From assembly GCF_016808095.1 (NCBI RefSeq), contig NC_068980.1:2604001-2668000 (forward strand): a stretch of DNA of 64,000 nt. Reading direction: 5' to 3'. Position 1 is the first letter of the stretch; every line of letters begins with the position of its first letter. The DNA comes from Vigna angularis. Lineage: Eukaryota > Streptophyta > Magnoliopsida > Fabales > Fabaceae. Below the pieces are notes generated by a model. That model did not search any database and was not told where the DNA came from. It saw nothing but the letters and a program-made list of their open reading frames with translations. Shown piece after piece: positions 34,064-49,295 of the stretch. The position numbers and the translations under genes are program-made.

Positions 34064-37000
34064 ATGTATTGTTGTGACGAAGAGAAGCAATGGAATTGTG
34101 GAAAAGCTGGGGCTATCAATTTTCGAAAACTGAGTTCCATCGTGCGCGACATTGGGGATCCTTGCCTTTCCCACTCACCCGTAAAGGTTGTTATAACTGT
34201 AAGACTACAACTCTACCGCGTTTTATTAACTGTGTTGCTTATGCTCAAGTTCGATCGTTCGCATCGTCATACTCAGTTTGCTGCTCTTTATTTTTATTTA
34301 TTTTTTATCTTAGACCAGTGGTAGGCAGCATTTTGTTATTTGTTGAACAATTTTTTATGTTTCTTTCTCAACATTGTTTATATTGTCAAGGATTGTCATC
34401 AGGGCTCTTTTGAATGGTTTTCTTTGTGTAGAATGGGCCTAAGATGATCAGTCCAAAGCATCTTCTGTAATTTGATTCTAGTTTATCTATTGATAATGCT
34501 CTAGAACTTCAGAGTTGATTTCACTTTAGACGTTTTTTTTATAGCGGAGTACATAATGTCATTTGAGAACGCTCAGACTCCCTCCTTGGAATTATATATG
34601 TATATGTATGTATGCGAGCATGTATGTATTATAGCAAATTCCTCTGTTTGTCATTTGAACACTTGGGCATCTATGGAGATCTTGTTGCTTATTGTAGATA
34701 TATAATCTTATTATAAGGTGACCTTTTTTAACGACTGTACTAATCTTCATGGAGCAGGTAAAGAGAATGCTTAAGCCAGACAAATGGCAAGCAATGTCAG
34801 ATAGTGAAGGAAAGGTATCTGGTTTCCGGAAAGCTCTAAAATTGATTGTGCTGGGGGTATGTTGTCATTATGCGGTGATTCTTTTTCTTCTTTTATTTGT
34901 CTGCACCATTATCTTTGTCATCCCCTGTTCTCCATAATCATTTTGTTCCAGTTTAGGATGATGCATGCTCATGAATTTGGTGCACCCATTCATGTTTTTT
35001 AAAACAAAAATTATTTTGCATAGAGTAATAGATTTGAACAAACCTGCCAAACTTTATTTAATATGTAGTTATTTTTTTTAGTGTCCTTAAGATCATGGAT
35101 GCTTTTAGGTGGAGGGTGTTCTTTGTTAGTGGTTGTCATTGACCAGCTTTTCTTGAATTTTAATTTTAATTCCAGAGGTGCAAATTGCCAATTTTACATA
35201 AAAGATTAATTTACATTAGCGTGCAAACTTAAGAGAGTAGGGATAAATTTTGGGCATGGCATGGGGCAGAGTGATTTTATTTTTATGGAATCCATATTCT
35301 TTGGAATAAAGCCTCAACTTAAGGGAGGATTTATTTGTCTATTACTCTTATGAAAACATGGATGTTGCTCACAACTCAAAGGGGAATCTCCTTTGTTTTT
35401 CTTTTTTTTTTAATGAAATCATGAGGTTTCATGATGCCACAACCTGTTAATTTATTATATGTGAAAGTCACTTTGGTATATATAATTACTGGAAAAATAA
35501 GCTGTAGGCAGTTTGTCTTTATTTTTTGTTAATGTGATAAAAGAAAAATGGATTTTCCTTAACTTTTACCTTCAAATTTCTAATGCGCTGGACAGTTTGA
35601 ACCTAGCCCACATTCACTGTGCTGCATTCAATGTTTTCTATTGTCAACAAATAGTTAGTTCTATCACTAAAATTTTTGTTTTCACCATGGCATTATAGTG
35701 AAGTCTCGTGTTCCCTTTGATGCTGAATTTACGAACATCGCAAAACTGATATTCACACAACCATAACACCTTCGTTCATCATAGGCATTACTATGTTTTG
35801 CTTTTGGGATCCTATTGAGCCATTCTACAGCTTTCAGATGATCTGACCATGATGACAGAACCCTGTCTGCTTTACTTTATATGCTGAAAGCCTAATAAAA
35901 TGCATTCTGTTCATCATTTTCACAAAACATATATATAATGACTTTTATTTATTTTTCCCATTACTATATATTGTACTACAGTCTCTTGCACATGTACTAT
36001 TTAACAAATAGTTTATCAGTAATCCACCGTTTCATTAAAATAGAAAAAAAGAACTCCCTTAAGTCATGGCCTAGTGGCACAACTTCAATAAATCCTATAC
36101 CATGCCCTCGACTGAGTCTATTCATTTTACTTCATACTAGTAATTAATCTCTAATTATACCAAATTGGTGATATGCAATTTAGTTTGCATGGGATAACAA
36201 GTTGTTTTTCTTCTGAAGTTCTTCCACATGTATGTGTCTTTATTCATCAATCACATCATAGAAAGCTTCGAGTTATTTTTCTGTGTCAACCAATCTGGTT
36301 ACTTTCTTGCTGTGTTCTGTAATTACTTTATGTTTACTTAAATTTGTAATGTAATTTATTTTTTCATCAATATAAATGTATAAATCTGTACTCTAGAAGG
36401 ATCAAACATTTGGTTTCAAATATCTAAAATTTAAGCTAATTAGTGAATTGTTTGTCTTCCTGATTTGTTACACTTTTTACGCATTTTTTGTTAGGGTGTA
36501 GATCCATCAATAAGACCTGAAGTTTGGGAGTTTTTACTAGGTTGTTATACGCTGAGCAGCACTGCTGAGTATCGGAGAAGGTTGAGAGCGGCTAGGAGGT
36601 GTGCATTTTCTTTTACTTTTTTCCTCCCATTTTGGGATCTTGTATGATATTTTTCACATAATTAATATTGAATTTATGATCTTAGCCAGGAGTATCACGA
36701 CATAGAACTTGCTAAATTCAATCTTTCTATCATGGATGATTGTAACCATATGGTAATGCATGCATAGCTACCTTCCTTTGGCATCTGGTTACTATTTGTG
36801 TAACTGTGTCAATCTTTGGAAGTGTCATTTGTAAAATGACTTTGGCATCCAATGGCCATATGGTTTGTTTCAACTAGGGTAGCATCTTTCTTGCACTCTT
36901 AGTATGCAATTATTATTTATGGACTTCAGAAGAATCTGTCCTTGCAGGGAGCATTATAGGGACCTGATTAAGCAGTGCCAAACAATGCATTCAAGTGTAG

Positions 37001-40000
37001 GAACTGGTTCATTGGCATATGTTGTTGGATCCAAAGTAATGGATGTGCGGACTTTTTCCAAAGATGGCCGGAAATTACAGGATAATATAGAAGAATCTAC
37101 TTGTTATGATAATAATGTAGAAGTAGGAAAATGTTATGATAGGAGCAATATCTCTACACAGGAAGCAAAAGCAAGCCATTGGAAAAGCTCAAATAATGGG
37201 GTCGAACTGGTTAGTTTGAGAATAAGCACTGATAATGTAGCGTGTGATTCTTCTGGTCAACAAAATTCTAGTTCCCCAAAGTCAGGAAGAGAAGACGAGG
37301 AATTGGATTATGTAAGTGGCAGTAGTTTTGATTTTCCTCATTTATCTCTCACTAATATGTCTGAAAATAGTGGTAAAGATCAGTCAGGCATAGAGCTCAG
37401 GGATAAGCTTCCTGTGCCAGAACAATCAATATTTGAAGATGACAGTATGCATAGCTTTCGAATTAATAACAATGTAGATTTAGTTATTGAATCAAATGGC
37501 AAACAACCTCTTGCTACCTTACATCCCATGGACTCTGAAATTGGAATTGCTTCACCTGATGAGGAAGAACCGGAACTTCTGTCTAAGAATCAAGTTTATC
37601 AAGCACAGATGGTAAATCAACTAAAAATATCAGATGTACCTCAGCCAATAATGATAAGATCCTCAATTTCTCAAGCTTGGCCTGTCAGTGAAGAGAGAGT
37701 ATCAGAATGGCTTTGGACCTTGCATAGGATAGGTACCTAAGTTGTACAGTGTGTTTCCCTCTCCCCCCTAGTTAAACAAGGAGAGAGGGTTTATCTTCTC
37801 TTTTTGGTGACAGCATATATTTTGACCTGATCTTCTTTCTAACTCCTTTTCAGTTGTTGATGTTGTGAGGACTGATAGTCATCTTGAATTCTATGAGGAC
37901 ACGAGAAATTTAGCCAGAATGTCAGATATTCTTGCTGTCTATGCCTGGGTTGATCCTGCTACGGGGTATTGCCAAGGTTGTTTTTTCCTTGGTATTTCTT
38001 GACTTCTTACAGATGATTCTGTTCTATTTTGTTCTATCAAGAGTCCTGTCACACTGACTCTGGATGCCAACACTTATCTTTTCACTGAATATTGGATTTT
38101 AGGTATGAGCGATTTGCTGTCTCCCTTTGTTGTAATCTTTGAGGATAATGCAGATGCATTTTGGTGTTTTGAGATGCTTTTAAGGAGAATGGTATTCACA
38201 AATTTTGCTAAATTTCAACTATGTAAGTTAATTTGTGGTGATTGACATGTTTTGTTTCACATATCTCCAGAGAGAAAATTTTCAAATGGAAGGCCCAACA
38301 AGAGTGTTGAAGCAGTTGCGAGCATTATGGCATATTCTTGAACTGTTAGACAAAGAAATGTTTGCCCACCTTTCAAAAATTGGTGCTGAAAGCCTTCATT
38401 TTGCATTTCGTATGTTGCTAGTTCTTTTTCGAAGAGAGTTGTCTTTCAACGATGCTCTTTCAATGTGGGAGGTTTGTGATTAATTCCCCTCTATCTTCAA
38501 AAGAGAACCAATTAATTCAATAGCTACCTCTCGGGTAACTACTTTTTTACTTGCCTGCTTCTACTTCAACAGAAAGTCTAGAGATTATTGGATTACTGCA
38601 AAACATTGAAATGATTTTTAATATAAAACATAAACACTCTTTCATTATATGCTTATAGTTGTGCCATTTTTAGAGAATTTGACAAAAATAATTAAATAAG
38701 AGGAAATAGACTTTGCATTGACAATGTATAATAGTTTTTCATGGTCATCCAATTCTAAATCATCATGTATGGTAAATTTGTTAGCTTTTGCATTACCTTT
38801 TTTTTTGGTTGACAGTGTGAGGCTGTTTTACATTGTTAGTGTATAAATTTTAATAATATATAATTACAACTCAAGGGTTGGATTCAGTGAAAATCATAGC
38901 GTTTATAGAGTTATTGATAGTATAGCAGTTTTTGTAACTTGTAACAATGTAATTTGATTTGTTCTCTCATATGTATACAGGAAAGAGTATTTAGTAAAAT
39001 TATCTGTTATTGTGAAAAAAGAGAACTATAAAATTGTTAGATCCTATTGAAAGGTCAAACAGAATAGATAAATGAAAATACTTTTTTTAAGTGGTCATAT
39101 GCTCAGTAACTCACTTTTAATCGTGGCTCTTCATGTATGATTGTATCACACAAATTTATAGTTCCCATTTTCCATGATAACCAAGAGTTCTCTCTTGATA
39201 CATCCTTTCTCCGTGTGTGTATTTATGAGAATGTTGCCTATATTTTGCCATTTTCTAATGATCCCTTTTCATATACATCAATGATTTAGTCCATCAATAC
39301 ATGATCAGAATATTCTCGTTTAGTGCAGATGATGTGGGCAGCTGATTTTGATGAATCCTTGGCTTATGACTTAGAAGAGAATTGCCTGGAAGCATTGGAA
39401 TTACATCTTCCTGGACACTCGAGCAATGATCTGAGAGAAGTAATTGCAGACAGTGGTGATGCTAGTGTGAAGGGTGGTAGGTCACAATCAAATCATAATG
39501 AAAATGACAACACAAAAGCTATCCCACATTCAAGTCATGAAAGAACTTGTACCTCTGGATACAGCATCAAATTGAAGTCGTTCTCATCCCATTCCTTTTG
39601 TGGATTGGCAAGGAATATCTGGCAAAAAAATGGTCGAGCTCAAATGAACAGTATTTCCTCTTCAATGAAAGAAAATAATGAATTGGCCATATTCTGCGTT
39701 GCAGCAATTCTGGTTTTAAACCGTCAGAAGATCCTTCGAGAAACTCACTCCTTTGATGATATAATAAAGGCAGGTGCTTCAATCTTTTGTGTTTTTATTT
39801 TTTATTCAGCATTTAATTACTGCTTCAAAAGTTATAACTATTTTACCATTCTTACTTTGTCTTCTATTTTATGTTTATAATGTTTGGTTTTGGGTACCTT
39901 TGTTTGGATTATGGTTTTTGAAAATGTAAAGTTGAAATTGTACAGACTTCTATTTCTGGAAGCTTGTATTCTTCCATGGACTTTGTACCTTCATGACATT

Positions 40001-41587
40001 TTCAAACTAACTTGTAGAATAATTGCATATGATTGTTATCATTTAATGATGTCTGTTGTTGTACTCTGTTGAGGAAGGTTAAAGGAGCTTGTTGTATTGT
40101 ACTTATTTGTTGACTCTTTTCTTGCATCAACTTATAGCTTGTTCTGGTATTACTATATATTACTAAAACCCCATTCTCAATATATTTGTAGGCTTAAAGA
40201 GCCTTTTAGTTCCCATGAATAAAAGGTTGTTTTGTTTTAATTCTCTTTTTTTTTCCTGGTCGGCCCTTGTCTTTAGTGATGTTGTGGTTAGCATAGATTA
40301 GAATACAGGCCTGGTGATTAGGGGCTAAAATGAAATATAATATTATAGGCACCCAAGCATGACAAAATTAAGAGGGCCAAAAAAAAAACTTATATTATGG
40401 TGACCAAAAAGTTATTTTTTCATTTCTTTTATCATTTCACCATGTTTTGTTTAGGTTATTTTATTGTATCCAATTTTATGTCCTTTTTTTGTGATTTTCC
40501 ATAATCATTTCTTTAAAGTCGAAACAAATTTCTTTAAGTTCTTAATGAAATCTGTTTTTAACTGTGTTGTCTTCCTCAACCAATTTCTTTACTTTTTTTA
40601 ATGAGATCTGCGTTCAAGTTCTAACTTAGTTTTCCTTCCTTGGGTGGTTCATTAAATTCATATATACGAATTGAATCATTATTGTGTGTTCTCTAACTTA
40701 TATACCAAATTTATATTTCATAGATCTTCAATGACAAGATGTTAAAGATCAATGTGAAAAGATGCATAACAACTGCAATCAAACTCCAAAAGAAATATTT
40801 TAACAAGGTAAATCTTAAATTAGTTATGTTCCTCTATGTGCAACTCATAATAGAAGGTATTAACTGTTTTTGCTAACCTTGTATAATTTTTTATTTGGTG
40901 AGTGCTTAATCAGTGTTTTAGTTTGTTGGAGATTCTATATTGATTAGTGATATATGACCAAAATAATGTATTCAAGTAGAAGATATGTCTCGTCTCATCA
41001 GCTTATTTTTGGATTTGAGTCAGGCATTAGTCCAAATTGTAAGACGGTATTAGTGTGCATCCTAGTCGTTGTTAGGTCTAAGTTCATCAGTTATTGAACC
41101 ATCTGTGTATGTTCAGTTTTGTGAATTTCACACTTGTAATGTTCAATCCATAGTGTGAAGAGTGAGTTAGGGATCTTACATTTATTAGTAATATGGAGAA
41201 AATAGTATATATATATTAGTTTTGTGAATTTCACACTTGTAATATACAATCTATAGTGTGAGGTGGTGTGAGTTGGGGATCTTAAATTGATTAGTGATAC
41301 GTAGAAAATAGTACATATAAGTGGTGGATAACTATCGTCTCCTACATTATCTTTTTGGGTTGAGTTAGTCCTAAGCCTGAATTCAAAGATAATCTTTTAT
41401 GGATAAAAAAGTTTGGAAATATTGCTAGTCTAGTTCATTTCATTTTGATGCGCTTTGGATTCCTGCTTTATTTGCTACAAATGTATTTATTCCTTATATA
41501 TTTCTAATATTTTGTTTTTGAAATTAAAATCTCATCTCTCGATAGGTAATCAAGAAAATGAATTATGGTGAAGAGAAAGTGGACTAA
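34064..41587 (+). CDS. TBC-domain Rab GTPase-activating protein
   Basis: Ten coding exons: 34064-34198, 34758-34856, 36495-36598, 36948-37732, 37854-37976, 38103-38191, 38271-38471, 39329-39769, 40724-40807, 41546-41587. They join in frame to 700 aa. The N-terminus has the plant pattern SSIVRDIGDPCLSHSPVKVV. The TBC domain starts at about 79 (GVDPSIRPEVWEFLLGCY) and is split by an insertion of some 230 low-complexity residues from exon 4. The catalytic half follows: the arginine-finger motif VVDVVRTD (Asp377, Arg380) and the glutamine-finger motif YCQ (Tyr413-Gln415). These motifs stimulate GTP hydrolysis on Rab proteins in membrane traffic. The large insertion is typical of this plant group, and the order with NLP8 and the peroxidase matches At2g43490 as remembered. 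The intron after exon 8 has a GC donor. Confidence 0.92.
39770..40723 (+). other. GC-AG intron in the TBC gene
   Basis: Exon 8 ends ATA ATA AAG at 39769, and the intron starts GCAGGT. The acceptor is TTCATAG at 40723. Using the GT four bases later would put the next exon out of frame, giving a stop within four codons, whereas the GC donor gives the conserved run IIKIFNDKMLKINVKRC. GC-AG introns make up roughly one per cent of plant introns and are spliced by the major spliceosome. Confidence 0.75.
40905..41400. repeat. Degenerate repeats in the last TBC intron
   Basis: A ~100-bp segment (GTTTTGTGAATTTCACACTT, ATAGTGTGA, GGATCTTA, ATTAGT, AGAAAATAGTA) occurs at about 41115-41212 and again at about 41217-41313. 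A third partial relative (ATTGATTAGTGATAT, TTTTTGGATTTGAGTCAGGC) starts near 40935. The pattern is like a family I recall as common in legume non-coding DNA, probably decayed LTR fragments; that link is from memory only. Confidence 0.6.
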
Positions 41588-43060
41588 GGTAATGTCGCCA
41601 GTATACTTGGGACAGAAGCTCTGAATGAAAAAAACTATCTCACGTATATGGCACTGCGTTTCCAAATGGGAGTATGGTTGTAAAACTTTAGTCATTACTT
41701 ATCCACTTTGGATGGAAGACTTTGCAGCTTGAAGTGGTTTTGCTTCTGGAGGTTCATTCGATTGTCTTCATTACACTCTTTAATGAGGTAATATCAATTT
41801 GTTCTGCATCACATTTTATTAGTTTGATTGACTATTGAAAGTTTCTATTTTGATTCATGGACGGTCTTTACCAAGGCATTTCTATAGAGTGCTGCACTCA
41901 AAGTTCTCTTCCCTTGGAAATTTGATGCAAGGATTATTAATGACCAAAAACTATTTTGTCGGGTAACAGCGAATACTTAGGGTATAACTATTGCGGAATG
42001 AACAAAAGGAGAAATTAATTGTCACGATTTTCATCAAAAGCCACAAATATGTAGGGAATCAAATATAGGAGCAATGATCTATTTTATTTTTGTATGTGTA
42101 TGCTGGTGTATCTGTACGTTGTTGTTTCTATTTCTTTAAAATTTATCCCTGCTAAACTAAGACTGAACAATGTAGAAGGTATTGTTGCTTTTGTTGTTTC
42201 TGCCATATGGAGAAAATTGTGCACAGCTACATCCCTGTCAAGGGGGTTTTAGGACTTAATTTACTTATGTCATATCTTGTAAGGGATTCTTTTTTTTCTA
42301 CGCACTTGTGTGCTTTTGTCGTTTGTAAATAATGTTATTTATAATTGATTCACGCATGCAATATGTCGTTTGGGGATGCACGGACTTCAGTAATGGTTTC
42401 AGATAATTGATTACTCGAATTTTCAAAAGAAATTTGATTTTAGTGAAGTCATTTTGAAGGTGAGCATACATACATGCGTTTTTTTAGTATTCCTATTTAG
42501 CTTTTCTTGTTTATTAGGAGTTTGTTCCGTCAGTAATGCATTTGATTTTCCTTATATTGTATTAATATATTCTCTATACTTTCCTCCTCTTGAAGCCACT
42601 GGAAAGAGCGAAAGGGAACTTTTCATCACTCTGGTTGCTCCCAGGTTAATCAATTTATATCGTGGATAAGTGCACAGGTTATGCAGACAATTTATTTCTT
42701 TGAATTTTTGGTTCGACTCATTTCTGGAGAAAATTGTGCAGAAGTTTTTTTACTACCCAGAGAATTTGGAATACGGAAAAAGCACACGCATACTAGTAGA
42801 AATAGAGGGTGGATGTCATAGGAAGGATTGCTGTAAGATATGGGAACATGTAGTCAATTTTTGTGGTGGTTTCATTTAACAGAAAGGATTTGTTTTATGA
42901 CGCTGGACCAAGAAGAGTGTTTTAGTGAATTGATTTGCTGAAACTCACAAGTTATAAAAGACAAAGAGGGTATTATTCATGTATTATTCTTTACCTTCAA
43001 AACACAAACAAATCTGTTTATACTGGGCATAACTTGGTGCACTCTAATCATCCGATTTCG
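41588..43060. other. TBC 3' region and spacer before the convergent peroxidase gene
   Basis: The first several hundred bases are probably the TBC 3' untranslated region, possibly with a leftover intron near 41790. From about 42450 there are short open frames on plus, but none resembles a known protein. TBC (plus) and the peroxidase (minus) are convergent. Confidence 0.4.
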
Positions 43061-43064
43061 CCTC

Positions 43065-44662
<1,598 letters not shown>

Positions 44663-44758
44663 CTTGAGTGACTACCACTTCCAGCTTACTCTTGCTCTTT
44701 GTATAACACTATGCTTGTTTGTTTGCGGTACTGCCAGTAACGTATTCCCTCTTGCTGC

Positions 44759-44765
44759 TTATATA
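44759..44765 (-). promoter_or_regulatory. TATA box of the peroxidase gene
   Basis: TATATAA on the minus strand, within GCTATATAAGCAGC. It lies about 100 bases upstream of the ATG at 44662, a usual distance allowing a short leader. Confidence 0.55.
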
Positions 44766-46410
44766 GCACACTGTCATGGTGGCATAACCGACCACAACAT
44801 CATAGTGGACTATATAATAATTAAACAAAATTATAGAATTCATAGAATAATGGGTTTCTAATTCGATTTACGCCCAAATTTGAAATGTAACAATCCAAGC
44901 ATTGCGGCACCGTGTGGCGGAAGAGTGAGGCATGGAGCTGTTCACATGCACCAAGGCGTTTTCAGCATCCTTCATTCCTTCCAAAGCTATTTAATGCTCT
45001 GGCGTGGGTAGTAAGGAACGTGCTTTGCATGTGACCACGACTTCGATTTTGGGTTTAATACTCTGCCCACGATAATGGTTCTTTTGTTGATCCAATATTT
45101 CCTGCATATCGAAAAAACTGCAGTTTTCTTAGGGAACGATGAGTATTGTTATGGATTCAAGATGCGGCATGTGCCATCTTGGTCTTATCTCATCGCAGTC
45201 AAGGTGTTATTTTTATTATGTTGAAACCACAAACATATGCACTAAATAAATTCCCAGTGATCACTGAAACAAATCAATACTATGCAATTTTTGGTATTAC
45301 CCTCAGAGAAAAATTATCCATCATTCCTAGTCAATGGAAACAAAGAGAAGGTAAGCGTAGCTTGGGTATTTTATGAATAATAATGGGCTTGTTCCTTCTT
45401 TAAACATACTTTACGATGCTTGCCTTAACGCAACTTGATTATAAAGCTTTTGACTGTTTAATATGGAAAACACTACCAGTTGGATCACAAATTGGGAGGT
45501 CATAAAAGTAAACACGTTAACATGTGAATTGGACTATAATCCTCGTACAGGCAAAATAAGCAAAGTTGGAGCTGATTTAGGTGTTTTAGAAATTATAAAA
45601 CGAGCTTAATTGCATTTCAGGAGGCGAAAGCAAGCTTAGTTAAAGAGGCTTTTAATCTATATGTGAAGTAAATACCACTTCACCCTAAACGTTTAACTGA
45701 GCATGCAACCATTCCTTTTTCTTGTGAATGTTCTCTAAACACCGTGTTATGACGATGATCAGTAATATTAAAGCGACGTCGCGGCTTCCAATATGCAACG
45801 CAAGAGGCCAAAGAAAACTCCACAAACACGTTGTCTTCAGTTTAAGTAATAAGTCTGCTTGAGTGAATTCCAAGTTAATTAGTTCCTAATAAAGCTTTAT
45901 GATTTTGTTGTAAAGTTATTCATCTCCGAATCTCTTCTATTTCATTTACTTCCATCTTCAGAAGACTTAGGTGTACAAAGGAATATTACACTGCAATAAT
46001 TATACGCATTTAAAAAAGAAAATCCCTGGTTTTAATCTTTGACTAAGACTAATGGATTTTGGCCAATAATTTTATTGGATCAAAATAATAGTTTCAAATA
46101 TTATAATGTTTACTATTCATATTCATGTAAAGTTAATAGAGTTTATTCTGGAACACACATTCAGTGACTTTTTTTGGAAAAAAACCACATAATTTTAGTT
46201 CATTTTCATAAATTATCAATTTAAATTTTCAAAAGAAAAATTTAAAGAAACCGGTAAGAAATTGAACATAGTTAATTATAATTACGTGACTTTTCCCTAA
46301 AAAATATACTTAATCCATTACCATTTATTTTCCACGTATTGTCAATAGCGTCAACAAACTTCTCTTCCTATACTTATTGTATTATCCTACACTTTATACA
46401 TTAATAAACA

Positions 46411-46415
<5 letters not shown>

Positions 46416-46491
<76 letters not shown>
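46416..46491. repeat. Long (AT)n microsatellite (~76 bp)
   Basis: About 38 uninterrupted AT units, the longest simple repeat in the window and likely to vary in length between individuals. Confidence 0.96.
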
Positions 46492-46494
<3 letters not shown>

Positions 46495-49245
46495 AAGAGT
46501 TTCATATAAATTAGAGATAAAACCAATTTAAAATATATAAATAAGTATAAATCTTATCTTAGGAACTAATTTTTGTGGAATAGAGTTAGGCTTAAATTCA
46601 CTTCTTAATTACTAATAATATAAACTCGTGTCTTTTCTTTCAAAGAAAAATGTTAAAAGTTATGATGATGATGAAATTAGGAGGAACCACACTATTAAGG
46701 TTTGTCTAAGACAAATCGGTTGATATTCATTAACTACTAATATGGTTATAATAACCAAAGGTTAACTTTATTTTTTATTTTTAAACTATAATAGAAAATT
46801 AATTTTTTTTTCAAATTTTGATTCAAAAATTTAAAAATAAATTAATATAATTATTATCCCTAAATGATGTTAAAAAATTATTGACGTGATGACATGATTT
46901 ACTTATCATAATTTTTTTTAACCATGGTTACAATGACTATATCCTTAAAATAAAAATGATTAAAAGTTTGAGAAATAAATAAAATCAAAATTTACATTAA
47001 AGTTAATATACTACAAACGTATTTAACCTTCTGTAATAAGAAAACAAGATACTATCAAAATTGTTTTATTACTCATTTTATTTTGTTGACAAGTGTCTTA
47101 AAAGTTAGTTTTTTTGTCATTTGAAATTTTTAATTTATTTTTAATTTATTTTTTATTTATATTTATTTTGTTGTTACATGTGGATGGAAGTTCTTTTATT
47201 TTTTATCTATTTATTTTATTTTTTTAATTTCTGTTTTATTTGTATTTATTTGTAACATAATAAACTAAAATATCGTATTTAATAGTTCATTTTAAATATT
47301 TATAATAACAAAATTATACTTCTTAACATTAGACATTTTGTTTTACATTTTTTTTTAATTCACTTTTTATTATTTTCAACTTAAAAATGTAGAGTTTAAA
47401 ACAAAAATAAAAATTAGCAAATTAATTGTTAAAAAATATATCTATAGTCGTTAGTTGAGTCTACAAAATATATATTAGACATATATTAATTTGTAGCAAC
47501 ACATACTAGACAAATATAATAAAAAAAATTACATGAATTTAACAATATTCACACTAGACGAGTCTTTATGTATATTAATTATACTAGTATAAAAAAAATA
47601 TTAAACAAATTTATCGATGCAATAATTAAACAAATTTAATGATATACATTGAATGAACTTTTTAATAAAATTATCATACAAATATAAAAAAATATATTAG
47701 ATGAATTATTTCACACGTTAATTATAAAATATAAGAATACTTATTGAACGAGTGTATCATGTACTAATAAAACAAATTAACAATAAAACTAAATAAGTTT
47801 TTTATCATAAACTAATAGAGTCTAACAATATAAATTATAAAAGTTTGTTTTTACATTAAACAAACTCTATTTCTAGACACGTATTTATAGATGAAAAAAA
47901 TAAAGTTATTAATCTATATGAGAAATAAAAATAAATAGTATATTATATTGTAATATTACACTATTACATTTCTCATGTAGTTTTTTCTTTTTATCAGTGT
48001 GATGCATCTGGTGAGTTTTCTGATTCTTCATATTTGTAAAAGGAATTTAATAATTATCTGCAGTGAAATATCTCTCCCAAAAAAAATTCTTTTCATCAAC
48101 TGATCCACAAAACAAAAATTCGACTCTTTATTTAAGAAATTCAATCCAATTCCAATATAACGAATTTAATGTAAGTTATTTAATATAGATAATAAGATTT
48201 ATAGAACTATTCGTCCTTCCAAGTTGACGTCTTTTGATGTTGACGGTGCAAATGATTGATTCCTATTGGACTGTCATACCTTTAATGTTTGTTTCTTCAT
48301 TATTATGCCATTCACCCTTTGCCTATTTTTTTCCTCTTCAAATTTGTCCTTTTTTTAATATTTTTTACTACATGTTTATTGTTTTTAGAATAACAATGAA
48401 ACGATGAATAACATTATCAAATACTTAATCACAAGTGGTGTAATTTAAAAATAAAAATAACTTTAAATTATATAATTCAAAAGATTGTTATGTGTTTCGG
48501 TTAGTAGGATCGAGTGAAATGATTGTCACACCTTTTTCCAGATAATTTTCAAACCAATTGATGTTTGACATGTAGAATATATTTTTCATCTAATGAATTA
48601 AATTTAATGAATTAAATTATGTTCAAAAATATCTTTATCTCAATATCAAAATTATATTTATAGAATTTATTATTAATTGATTATTATTAACCATTAATAT
48701 TTATTAACTGTCTATTAATGACGGTTACACAATTAATTAGTTTTTAGTTAGCAGTTCATCTTACCGTGTACATTTGTAATTAAAAATTCATGAATTAAAA
48801 GTAAAAAACCGTGAAAAGTAATTTTATTTTTAAAGTATACAATTGAGAAATATTTTAGAAAATAAAGGAGAAACTTTCATATTTATGGAATAAAAAATCT
48901 TCCTTTTTGTTATCTCTTCGGCAAACTTAGTGGGCTGTTTTTTCCATCTACATAGGCCCATAACCACCGCCATTTGTTTTTGACATTCATAGAACATTAT
49001 TGTATACAATTTTTCTTTTTCTGATTAATTCCAGTTTCCTTAAACAGAATCTTAAATTCAAAGTTCATAAATAAAAAAAATTCATCAAAAACTGTTGGAA
49101 TTTTAAAGGAAATTAATCACTAATACAGTCAATAAACTCTGCATTTAAAGTCAATAAATGTTGTAATTTTTTTATAATATGCGACACTTATTTATTAATT
49201 TAGCATTTTATTATGTTGTTGCTGCAAATACATTTTCTTAGTTTC

Positions 49246-49249
<4 letters not shown>

Positions 49250-49288
<39 letters not shown>
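49250..49288. repeat. (AT)n microsatellite (~39 bp)
   Basis: Perfect AT dinucleotide run in AT-rich spacer. Confidence 0.95.

Positions 49289-49295
<7 letters not shown>

Noticed and set aside
36904..36947. ATG at 36904 as an alternative start for the TBC protein
   Set aside because: It lies in intron sequence before a good acceptor; the upstream exons at 34064, 34758 and 36495 join in frame and carry conserved TBC residues.
38640..38900. Possible MITE in TBC intron 7 (TTGCATTGACAATGTATA and TTTTACATTGTTAGTGTATA)
   Set aside because: The two motifs are in direct or mixed orientation and no clean inverted ends or target duplication could be drawn.
45146..45376. 76-aa plus-strand frame upstream of the peroxidase
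   Set aside because: No motif, no splice context and no similarity that I recognise.
46416..46491. Long AT run considered as a replication or matrix-attachment element
   Set aside because: A perfect dinucleotide repeat is adequately explained as a microsatellite; nothing else supports a special role.
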